A DNA stretch of 64,000 nucleotides from Xenorhabdus doucetiae. GTDB taxonomy: Bacteria > Pseudomonadota > Gammaproteobacteria > Enterobacterales > Enterobacteriaceae. The notes under the pieces are model-generated. The model was not told the DNA's origin and searched no databases. It worked only from the letters and a program-made list of their open reading frames with translations. Position 1 is the first letter of the stretch, and each line of letters opens with the position of its first letter. Positions 18,315-27,896 of the stretch are shown here, piece by piece. The position numbers were made by a program, and so were the translations under genes. The stretch is from positions 1,984,001 to 2,048,000 of the forward strand of contig NZ_FO704550.1 of the NCBI RefSeq assembly GCF_000968195.1. Direction: 5' to 3'.

Positions 18315-20789
18315 ATGAGCGAATCCAGATCTTTTGCTGGCAAATGGCAATTTGCAGCGGCTTCTGGCCAACTGATTACTGTTCAGGCGGATGGTACGCT
18401 TAGCCTGTCAGCCAAGCAATCAGGGGCGATAAATCAAATGATTAATGCTTATGGCGTTACTGGCTTTTGGTTACAGGCGGGCAATGGTCGATATTTGGCT
18501 GCGAGCGGTAATACTCCTCAAGCTAATCAACCGCGCGATGGTACGGTTGCTGAGATCCGGTTGGAAGAGGTAGGAGGATCTGGATTTCGCCTGCGCCGTA
18601 TCAGTAATGGTGGTGACAGCTATTTGGTGGTGCAACAATCAGGGCTGATTTGGCAGGCAGTCACTAGCAGTCCGCCTCTGTCAGCCCAATTTACTCGTAC
18701 CGTCGTGACAAAAAGCCTGGAATATCTCAAAGACTGGGGAGCCATGGGTGCCGATCTACGTTTTGCCTATCTCGCCGAAGAGAATTTGAATGAAATGGTG
18801 ATGATGGCTGTCGATTTGTCCAATGCCGATCTGCGTGGTTCGACATTGCTTGGCGCTGATTTAACTAATGTCAAAGTTGATGATTGCAATTTTAGCAGTT
18901 GTGATTTAAGTAAGACTGATCTAACGCATGTTCATGGTAAAAATGCGCTTTTTGAAAAGTGTATCGTGGGTAGCGATACCAATATGCCTGATGCTGAGCT
19001 ACCGAACGCCATTTTCCGTGGCTGTAAGAGCAGTGGTGGTCAGCCGGTATTGAATCGTCTAAAAGCGCCCGGGGCAAATTTCTCTGGTGCGTTGTTACCT
19101 TCAGTGATCATGGAGAATGCTGATTTATCGCAGGCGAATCTGGTTAATGTTGATCTAAGCGGTGCCAGTCTGGCTTCCTGCAATTTTACCGGGGCGATTA
19201 TGACGCTGGTAAATTTACAAAATACCACTTTGCAGACTTCGAATTTTAGTCAAGCCACGTTAGTCGGGACGGATTTTACCGGGGCGAATATCAATCATGT
19301 TAATTTCAGTGGCGCTAATCTGACCAACGCCCGGTTATCGTTAACCACCGGTTATAGTCAGCTTAACCTTAGCGACAGTACCTTATTAGCAACGGTGCTG
19401 ACAGGGATGGATCTGGTCGATGCCACGATTACCGCTAAAACCAATTTTACTCAAGCACAGATGGATGGGGTCAATCTGAGTAAGCAGAAGTTGGATCAGG
19501 TCGTATTCCTGATGGCGTCAATGAAGAAGGTCAATCTGGATTATACATCACTGAATGGCGCCGTTCTGGTCGGCGCTAATCTGGCTGGTGCCACTGTTTT
19601 GGGTAATGTCTCTTTGGTTGGTGCGAATTTGTCTAATGCTAGTCTGGAGAATATTAATTTAACTGGCGCTCAATTTGGCGCTTTATCCACAGTGGCGCAT
19701 TTGGATGAAACCGATGCTCAATCGCTGGATAATCAGCAACTGCCTGAACAATTATATCAAATGCTGTATCAGGGAAAGATGTTGATCAACGGTCAGGCAG
19801 AGGTGTTGGTTCGTCAGCCGGGCCAAAACTGGTTGGTTGAACATGAGGGTAGACCGCTATTTATCCATCGTCAGGATGAGCAATTAGACGTTGCTCAAGA
19901 CAATGGTGGTAACGCGGCAATTCTTGCCAACACATTTATGCCTAATGCTATCCTGACGGGCGCTAATCTGTATGCGGTTGATATGTCCGGCGCTCATTGG
20001 TACGGCAGCAACGCCAGAGCCAATAACGCCAATCTGGAGCAAGTCAACTTGTCGAAGGCTAACTTAGCGACCATGGATTTCACTCAGGCACGGTTATATG
20101 GTGCAAATTTGGCCTATGCTAATCTGGTGAATACCAACTTCAGTAAGGCAATGTTGGAACCAACTCAAGGTCTTAAACCGGCATCTCTGGCCTTTGCTTC
20201 AATTCAAGGCACTATTTTCACTGAAGCTAAATTGACTGGCGCTAATCTGACTAATGGCGCGGTAGCTTTGCCGTTTGAGGAAGCAGGCAAGAAGCTGACA
20301 GGTGTGCCTTTATTCAGTGCGGCGCTTGAGTTGGTGAGTTCATTAGATAGTGGCGTGATATCAAAGGAATTGCGGCAGGTATTTACTGATAATGGCTATA
20401 ACCTGTTGCCTAATGCCAAAATCATCGAAAAACAAAAAGATCAATATTGGATTATCTCTAACCAGCCGCAGGACACCGATCTGAGTTACCGAGGATATTG
20501 TAACTTTGTTGTGATTCGGGTGAGCGAGGTCGGCAATAACCATCTGCAAGTTTGTGGTGGATCGCCATTACGTATCATCCGGGTTGCGGCTGACAATACA
20601 TTACAACCGATTAATGTTGCTTTTGGGGTGACAATTGATATCACTCAGGCGATGGATGATGCCACCACCTGCCCAAGTGGTTTGCGTTATCAGTTACTCA
20701 ATACGGGTATTAGTTATCAATCATTGATGACACCGGGATTACCACCTCATCCACCGAGATGTATTCCCAGCCCAACGACTTGGTGTTGA
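18315..20789 (+). CDS. beta-trefoil-like plus pentapeptide-repeat protein
   Basis: 824 residues starting four bases after the previous stop. Residues 1-135 look like a fascin/RICIN-type beta-trefoil (FWLQAGNGRYLAASG, GFRLRRISNGGDSYLVVQ). Residues about 150-460 and 535-650 are pentapeptide repeats of the A(D/N)Lxx type (DLSNADLRGSTLLGADL, ANLTGARF-like units), expected to fold as a right-handed quadrilateral beta-helix. Between and after them are two copies of the module seen in the giant protein (SLDNQQLPEQLYQMLYQG and SLDSGVISKELRQVFTDNG). No signal peptide. Function unknown; it is encoded between glycine-rich proteins and a PKS. Confidence 0.75.
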   Translation: MSESRSFAGKWQFAAASGQLITVQADGTLSLSAKQSGAINQMINAYGVTGFWLQAGNGRYLAASGNTPQANQPRDGTVAEIRLEEVGGSGFRLRRISNGGDSYLVVQQSGLIWQAVTSSPPLSAQFTRTVVTKSLEYLKDWGAMGADLRFAYLAEENLNEMVMMAVDLSNADLRGSTLLGADLTNVKVDDCNFSSCDLSKTDLTHVHGKNALFEKCIVGSDTNMPDAELPNAIFRGCKSSGGQPVLNRLKAPGANFSGALLPSVIMENADLSQANLVNVDLSGASLASCNFTGAIMTLVNLQNTTLQTSNFSQATLVGTDFTGANINHVNFSGANLTNARLSLTTGYSQLNLSDSTLLATVLTGMDLVDATITAKTNFTQAQMDGVNLSKQKLDQVVFLMASMKKVNLDYTSLNGAVLVGANLAGATVLGNVSLVGANLSNASLENINLTGAQFGALSTVAHLDETDAQSLDNQQLPEQLYQMLYQGKMLINGQAEVLVRQPGQNWLVEHEGRPLFIHRQDEQLDVAQDNGGNAAILANTFMPNAILTGANLYAVDMSGAHWYGSNARANNANLEQVNLSKANLATMDFTQARLYGANLAYANLVNTNFSKAMLEPTQGLKPASLAFASIQGTIFTEAKLTGANLTNGAVALPFEEAGKKLTGVPLFSAALELVSSLDSGVISKELRQVFTDNGYNLLPNAKIIEKQKDQYWIISNQPQDTDLSYRGYCNFVVIRVSEVGNNHLQVCGGSPLRIIRVAADNTLQPINVAFGVTIDITQAMDDATTCPSGLRYQLLNTGISYQSLMTPGLPPHPPRCIPSPTTWC

Positions 20790-20841
20790 CATGTAATAAC
20801 AATGATCTGGCAAACGACTAATCGGAGTAAAGAATACCACT

Positions 20842-23800
20842 ATGGATATCAATATGATGAGAAACGAAAATATGCCGATTGCTGTTATCGGCATGGGTTG
20901 CCGTTTTCCGGGGGGTGTTAGCTCCCCAGAGGAATTCTGGCAGTTGTTATGTGGTTCAAGTGACGCGATTACCCCAGTTCCCCCTGAACGTTGGTCAACT
21001 CAGGCTTATAGTTCCCAGGATCGCAATTTACCAGGGAGAATGGTAGCGCGAGAAGGCGGATTTATCGCTGATGTTGCTGGTTTTGATGCGGCTGTGTTTG
21101 ATATCAGTAATACAGAAGCACCTTTTCTCGATCCACAGCATCGTCTGATGTTGCAGGTGACATGGGAAACGCTGGAACGGGCGAGAATAGCGCCAAAGTC
21201 GTTGGCGGGTCAGGCGGTTGGTGTTTATATCGGCGCTTTCACTCATGATTATATGCACTTGCAATTTACTGACTTGCGTCAGGCTACCGGTTATACCTCA
21301 ACTGGTGCGATGGGAACCATGTTGTCGAATCGGATATCCCATGTGTTTGATTTTCGAGGTCCGTCTCTGACTATTGATAGCGCCTGTTCATCGTCCCTGT
21401 TGGCGGTACATTTGGCTTGTGAAAGTTTACGGCGTGGAGAATCACAACTGGCGCTAGCGGGTGGCAGCCAGTTAATGCTGATACCTGATTTTTCGGTAGT
21501 GGAAAGTCGTACCGGTTTTCTATCTCTCACCAACCGCTGTCATAGCTTTTCGGCTAATGCTGATGGTTATGTGCGTAGTGAAGGGGTAGGCGCTGTTTTG
21601 CTGAAACCGTTAAATGCAGCTTTACAGGATGGCGATCCCGTTCTGGCGGTAATCCACGGTTCGGCAGCAAATCAAGATGGTCATACTCCCACGATTACCC
21701 AGCCAAGTAGTGCGGCACAACAACGAGTAATTCGGATGGCCTGTGCTCAGGCGGGGATTTCTCCAGCAGAGATTGATTATATTGAAGCTCATGGTACTGG
21801 GACCGCGGTAGGCGATCCGATAGAAGCAGAAGCACTGGGGCTGGTGTGTCGTCCAGATCCGACAGTTCGCCCATTACTGATCGGTGCGTGTAAATCCGTG
21901 ATTGGTCATACGGAAGCCGCGGCAGGTATTGCTGGATTAATTAAAGCGGTATTGTGTATACAACGAGGGCAAGTGCCGGGCAATTTACATGCTGCCATTG
22001 TCTGCGCAATCTGAGTTTTCTCTGAAGCAACAAGCGCAGTGCATTGCTGATTTGCTGCAACGGCAGCCGGAGATTGCCCTTGATGATTTATGCTATAGCC
22101 TAGCGACGACTCGTCACCGCTTTCCGTTACGTAAGGGGGTAACATTCAGTAACCGAGAACAGTTACAGCAGCAGTTGACTAATCTGAATGTGTCGCCGAA
22201 GCAGAATCATAAAAAAGTTGATCGTCTGGCTTGGATATTTGCTGGTATTGGCAGTGAAGATTGGAAAGATGCTATAGCTTGGTTTCAGCAATTTCCCGAG
22301 TTTACGGAACAATTCGAGCGTTGTGAGGCAATTTGGACGGGATTTTCTGCACCTTCCTTATATGCGGCATTGATCTCTGCCGATGAATTGACAGAACCGC
22401 CAATGCAGTTTGCCGTGCAGATATCAATGGCTGCGCAGTTGCAGAAGTGGGGATTCAAACCAGCAGCATTACTTGGTCATAGTTCCGGTGAAATGGCGGC
22501 TTGTTATCTGGCGGGAATTTACGATCTGACGCAGGCGCTGACACTTTTACATCAACGTTATCATTATCTGCAACGTGTACTAAATAAAGGCGGTGGATTA
22601 TTAATCGTAGCAGCGACAGTTGAGCAGATATTACCTCATTTGTCAGCTCCCGGTGTCGAGCCTGCCGTGGTGATAGCCGGGCGTAATAGTATCGACCGTT
22701 GCTTATTGTCCGGGCCTATAAGTGAATTAACCGCGGTTGCTGAGCGCTTAAAGCAGCAGCGTATCGCCAGTGGTTGGCTCAATTATAGAATTGCTTCTCA
22801 TTCCCATTATATAGAGTCAATCAGGGCTGGGTTGACTGCGGATGCGGCAACCGTTCCCGCGGCAGAGCCTTTGTTGCCAGTGTTTTCATCAGTCACCGGG
22901 GAATTGATTAATGGGAAGTTGAGTCCCGAGCATTGGGCTGACAATGTCGTCTCGCCATTCCGTTTTGACGATGCGGTAGAAAACATGCTCAAAGCAGGTT
23001 TCCACCATTTTCTGGAAATTTCACCTAAATCCCTACTGAGTGCAGGATTAAAGGATTGGAGCCAGCCTTATCGAGGACAGGTGTTTGCTTGTCGCTCAGG
23101 GCAGAACTGGCCACAACTGTTAGGACAGCTGTTTGAAGCTGGGGTTGAACCGGACTGGCGGACTCTGATGCCTACCGCTTGCCCAATTGATCTACCCACT
23201 TACTCCTGGCATCAGCAATCTCATTGGTATGAGCCAGAGATTAGCCGTCGCCGCCGATTACGTATATTGAGCGGTGTATTATTGGGCGAAGTTCAACCGG
23301 GCAGCGAGAGTTGGCAAGCTGAGTTGGCTGTAGAACAAGTGCCTTGGTTACTCGATCATGTTGTCATGGGAAATGCAATGTTTCCGGCTGCGGGCTATAT
23401 TGAAATCATGTTGGCGGCGGCTCGTATCTGTTTTCCTGACGTTGGATTAGCGCTTGATAATATTGTGTTGCAATCGGCTTTACTGCTAGAGCCAGGCATA
23501 GAATTCAGGTTAAAGACACAGCTAGATCGCCAGCGAATGGAAGTGCAAGTACACATTACCCGTAATCTGGATGAGAGTGTACATTACCAACTTGCAGCCA
23601 GTGCACAGGTGAACATCGTTGTACCGGGTGCTACTGCTTGTGCTATTCCTCCATTAGCGGTAAATGATCGCTATCCTTGCATGTGGAACCAAGAGATGTT
23701 GTATCAGGCATTTCAACATCTGCATTTCAGTTATAGTGGTGTTTTTTGTACTCTGCGCCATGCGTTTGTTGGTAAAGAAGAAACAATCTGTGAGATTGAA

Positions 23801-25783
23801 TTACCACCTGCACCGGAGGGAATGAATTTTCACCCAGCGGCTTTGGATGGCATCTTCCAATCATTGTTGGCGATTCAGTCTGCTGATATTCACGCGCCAA
23901 TTCCTGCCAACGAGTTCCGTATCCCGGTCAGTATTCAGCATTTGCGTATCAATGGTAAATTGTCAGGTCGGGTTCATGCCCATGCCCGAAATACTAAGCA
24001 GACACAACAACAATGGCTTGGTGATATTGACGTCTATACTGATAGCGGTATGTTGCTTTGTCAGATCAGCGGGTTTTGCGTTCAGCTTGTTGGTAATAGA
24101 AAAAACAGCTTGTCTGCCAAACTGCATAATTTGGTTGTCGGCCAACCACAGTGGCGTAAACTGCCCGCTCAGCCATCAACAGAGTCTGTGACGCAATGGG
24201 CTATCCTTGGGGGTGAAAATGCTCTGGCAGAAGAGTTAGTTGATGAGTTGCAACGCCGTGGTGGGTGCGCCTCGTTGTATTCTGGTCTGCCTGACAGTTA
24301 TCAGAAAATTCAAGAATTAGTTGATACTCTTCCTGTTGAAACCGAAAGGATCCTGATCCTCTGGCCGTTGCAGGCTCCGCAGATGGCTTATCATTCGTTG
24401 ATCCATTTGTGTGCGGCGCTGGCCGAACGGTCGATAAAACCCCGTTTGTGGATAGTGACTCAATGTGCTCATCAAATCACTGAGCAGGATCAGCCCGATC
24501 CATTTGCCGCCGCATTATGGGGAATGATGCGCGTTATTGGTCAACAGGAAGCAACTGCATTATGGGGTGGATTACTGGATATTGACAGTACCACGGCTCC
24601 AGCCAAATGGTGGGGCGCGCTATTGATAGATGATGGCGAGGATCAATTAGCTCTGCGCCATGATCAGCGTTATGTGCTACGCCTTGTGCCATTACCTGAA
24701 ATGCCCGCGTTACCACCAGTGCGTTTTCGTCCAGATGGCTGCTATCTGCTGACTGGTGCTTTTGGTGATATGGGGCGTCAATTGATCCCCTGGATGGTAC
24801 AGCATGGTGCTCGACATTTGTTATTGATCGGGCGTCGTCGTGCCCTTGATATGGCTGATCAAGAGTTATTGAAAATGCTACATCAACAAGGGATCGAGGC
24901 TAATTATCTGCGAGTTGATCTCGGTGATGTGGAAAAGACCCACATTTGTTTGGCTGAGTATCGACAACAAGCCAGCCAGCCGCTGCGTGGGGTGATTCAT
25001 TGCGCTGCGCATGTTGAAGATCAGGGATATCGTGAACTCAGCCCCGAGGCGTTTGATAGAGTATTTGCCGCTAAAGCATTAGCTGCCTGGACATTGCATC
25101 AAGCGTTGGCTGATGCACCTTTAGAGCATTTTGTTATGTTTTCCTCGTTGGGGGCATTATTGGCTTTACCGGGTATGGCATCTTACGCAGCGGCTAACGC
25201 TATGTTGGATAGTCTGGCCTGTTTACGGCGTCAGCAAGGTTTACCTGCGTTAAGCCTTAATTGGGGGCCATGGGAAGCGGGGATCGCTTTGCGGGATAGT
25301 CGAACGCTGCCAATACTGGAAAATAGTGGCTTACAGCCATTTGGTTCAGAGGAAGGATTAGCTGTTTTAGAGCGTTTGTTTGCTCGGATTGAGCCGCAAC
25401 TGGTGCCGTTCTTGACGAATTGGTCAAATTTACTGTCCAGCCAGATGCGTCACCTACCGCTATTGCGTGATATTCAGCAAGAAAATGTGGTTCAGACTTT
25501 ACCCATAGAAGCGGCGCTTGCAGTGAGTGATCTGGACGATGTCGTTAGCTTGCTACAAACCTTTTGCGGTGAGATTGTTGGGACGTCAACAGAAGTATTT
25601 CATCCCGATCTACCTTTGACTAACAATGGTATTGATTCATTGAATGGTTTAATGTTGGTGCAAAAAATCAACAAACACTTACGTTTGGATATTCCACTGG
25701 AATTGTTGTTAAGTGATAAGCCGCTGGCTGAACTTGCATCATTAATTACATATCGATTGCAAGTTAAGGCAATTGCGAAGTAG
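20842..25783 (+). pseudogene. type I polyketide synthase KS-AT-DH-KR-ACP, broken in the KS
   Basis: The first frame (20842-22014) is a ketosynthase with DSACSSSL (Cys182), EAHGTGT (His317) and KSVIGHTEAAAG (His356), but it stops soon after VPGNLH. The second frame (21989-25783) starts at LPLSAQSEFSLKQQA and carries AT (GHSSGE), DH (DHVVMGNAMFP and FHPAALDG), KR (LTGAFGDMG and SYAAANAML) and an ACP (NNGIDSLNGL). The KS tail with the GFGGTNAH motif is absent, so a deletion of perhaps 65-90 codons, not a mere frameshift, broke the gene. No ER or thioesterase is present. The AT has IASH at the specificity position, ambiguous for the extender unit. The original product is unknown. Confidence 0.85.
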
Positions 25784-25838
25784 GAATAATCTTCGAATTG
25801 TTTAAGAACAGCTAGGGCGTGTTGATGTTTTGTGTCCA

Positions 25839-26039
25839 TCAATCAACCCACATTGGTAACCAGATAATAATAAATGCCAGTGCTAACATGCTGGCATAGT
25901 TTCGTTCTAATTTATCGTATCTCGTTGCTATAGCACGAAAATGTTTGATTTTGGCAAATGCGTTTTCCACTAAATGGCGGTAACAATATAACCCTTTGTC
26001 TATACGTTGGTCTGATTTTCGGCTGTTGTTTCGATAGGG
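25839..26039 (-). pseudogene. IS5 family transposase, C-terminal remnant
   Basis: The minus strand reads YRNNSRKSDQRIDKGLYC, then YRHLVENAFAKIKHFRAIATRYDKLERN and an LALAFIIIWLP end. This is the tail of an IS5-type (IS427 group) DDE transposase, including its catalytic Glu in LVENAF. The rest is missing. It sits on the border between the PKS locus and the siderophore island. I see nothing recognisable from 26040 to 26370. Confidence 0.75.
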
Positions 26040-26373
26040 AACCTCCTGAGCGGTTGATCTCTCAGATAATGGATAGGTTAATCCTACCGGGCACAGCAAA
26101 ATTCTCCCCCGCAATACATAAGATTAAAGCATCCATTTCTCCTGGCGGATAATGCTTCACGGTGCCGGGGGCTGGTTTTCCTCATATTAAGCCATTCCTT
26201 TCCCTCCGTAAAAAAATCCTGGCCTTTTATGAAACATCTTCCAGACTTTGATTACATTTAAATTCATTTTTTAACAATGTGTTATGTGTTTTATGGGAAT
26301 GTTTTTCTTCATGGTTATGATGATTGTGGGCAAAAAAGGAGAAATTAAGGGGTTTGTTATTGCCAGTTATTAT

Positions 26374-26392
26374 GATAATAGTAATTATTATC
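26374..26392 (+). promoter_or_regulatory. Fur box upstream of the achromobactin operon
   Basis: GATAATAGTAATTATTATC agrees with the Fur consensus GATAATGATAATCATTATC at 16 of 19 positions. It lies 38 bp before the first siderophore gene, so iron-bound Fur should repress the operon. Confidence 0.8.
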
Positions 26393-26429
26393 ATTTGTAA
26401 TTGTAACATTTGGAAACGGAGGTGCTGTT

Positions 26430-27797
26430 TTGTGTGAACAAACATGGTTACCTGCTACTCCCCGGAATGCGCATTACCTCTCTCGTCAGGAACAGTTTGA
26501 ATCTAATGTTCGCAGTTATCCCCGCAAGCTCCCTCTGGCTATAGCCAGCGCTCATGGCGTCTGGGTAACAGATGTGGAGGGGAAGACGTACCTTGATTGC
26601 CTGGCGGGCGCAGGCACGCTGGCGTTAGGGCACAACCATGAAGCTGTTACTGGCAGTCTTCGTCAGTTCCTTGACTCAGGTCTGCCCATGCACACGCTTG
26701 ACCTCACCACGCCACTAAAAGATGCCTTCAGTGAAGCCGTTCTGGCGTTGTTGCCCGGTGGTGGTCAGGATTACTGCCTACAGTTCTGTGGTCCATCCGG
26801 TGCTGATGCGGTGGAGGCAGCCATCAAACTGGCCAAAACGGCCACAGGCCGCTCCGGCATCATCAGCTTTTCCGGCGGTTATCACGGTATGACTCACGGT
26901 GCGCTGTCCGCTACGGGTAATACCGGGCCAAAAGATCCTGTACCGGGACTGATGCCCGGCGTGCAGTTTCTGCCTTATCCCCATGAATATCGTTGCCCGC
27001 TGGGCATTGGCGGAGAGGCCGGGATACAGGCCCTGTCACAGTATTTCTTGCGCTTTATAGAAGATGTGGAAAGTGGTGTTTCCCGTCCGGCTGCGGTGAT
27101 CCTTGAAGCGGTTCAGGGAGAAGGTGGTGTCAACCCGGCACCCGTTTCCTGGCTTCGTGCCATCCGGGAGGTCACGCGCAGACACGGTATCCTTCTCATC
27201 ACGGATGAAGTCCAGTGCGGCTTTGCCCGGACCGGAAAAATGTTCGCTTACGAATATGCCGGTATTGAACCTGACATCATCGTCATGTCAAAAGCGGTGG
27301 GGGGCGGGTTGCCCATGGCATTACTTGGGATCCGGCGAGCTATCGATGCATGGCAGCCGGGAGCACATACCGGTACGTTCCGTGGCAATCAGATGGCGAT
27401 GGCGACCGGTCTGGCAACGCTCGGTATCCTGACTCAAACGGGCTTCTGTGAACAGGTTGCAGAACGCGGAGAATGGTTCAGACAACAACTGAGCTTGCTT
27501 TCAGATCAGTATCCGGCTCTGGCACAGGTGAGAGGGCGGGGGTTGATGCTGGGGATTGAAATCGTGGATGAGCGCGGGACCGCCGATCATCTGGGGTGTT
27601 ACCCCGGTGATGCTTCGCTTGCTGCAGCCATCCAGCAGCACTGCTTCCTTCAGGGGTTATTGTTGGAACGTGGAGGACGTTCAGGGAATGTCGTTCGTTT
27701 TCTCCCTCCATTAATTATCAGCGAAGAGGAATGCCGGGTGGCGGTTGAGCGTTTTCGCTCTGCCGTGGGATGTACCTGTGCGCAATACCGTCAGTAA
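26430..27797 (+). CDS. acsF: diaminobutyrate--2-oxoglutarate aminotransferase, achromobactin AcsF
   Basis: 455 residues, class III PLP-dependent aminotransferase. The start is a TTG behind a strong ACGGAGGTG. Key parts are the FCGPSGADAVEAAIKLAK substrate and cofactor loop, FSGGYHGMTHGALS, ITDEVQCGFARTG (PLP-binding Asp) and SKAVGGGLPMA (Schiff-base Lys). In the achromobactin pathway it makes L-2,4-diaminobutyrate from aspartate semialdehyde, a backbone part of the siderophore. It is the first gene of the operon, as in Dickeya. A small hairpin follows before the receptor gene. Confidence 0.85.
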   Translation: MCEQTWLPATPRNAHYLSRQEQFESNVRSYPRKLPLAIASAHGVWVTDVEGKTYLDCLAGAGTLALGHNHEAVTGSLRQFLDSGLPMHTLDLTTPLKDAFSEAVLALLPGGGQDYCLQFCGPSGADAVEAAIKLAKTATGRSGIISFSGGYHGMTHGALSATGNTGPKDPVPGLMPGVQFLPYPHEYRCPLGIGGEAGIQALSQYFLRFIEDVESGVSRPAAVILEAVQGEGGVNPAPVSWLRAIREVTRRHGILLITDEVQCGFARTGKMFAYEYAGIEPDIIVMSKAVGGGLPMALLGIRRAIDAWQPGAHTGTFRGNQMAMATGLATLGILTQTGFCEQVAERGEWFRQQLSLLSDQYPALAQVRGRGLMLGIEIVDERGTADHLGCYPGDASLAAAIQQHCFLQGLLLERGGRSGNVVRFLPPLIISEEECRVAVERFRSAVGCTCAQYRQ

Positions 27798-27810
27798 ACA
27801 CACAGCTTCT

Positions 27811-27829
27811 CTGCCTGCCTAGCAGGCAG
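27811..27829 (+). promoter_or_regulatory. intercistronic hairpin between acsF and acr
   Basis: CTGCCTGC-CTA-GCAGGCAG is a perfect 8-bp stem without a following T run. It could stabilise the upstream message or cause partial attenuation before the receptor gene rather than full termination. Confidence 0.45.
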
Positions 27830-27896
27830 TTAAAACACGTAAAAAACACACAACATAGCCGGAACGGTTAAATCAACAATAATGAGGATAGCAGGT

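Noticed and set aside
21989..22014. Programmed frameshift in the PKS
   Set aside because: The KS tail motif is missing altogether, so shifting frame would not give a complete enzyme; a deletion explains it better.
26061..26370. Possible extra gene fragment before the Fur box
   Set aside because: Short stretches read like protein on the minus strand but no family could be recognised and no frame is intact.
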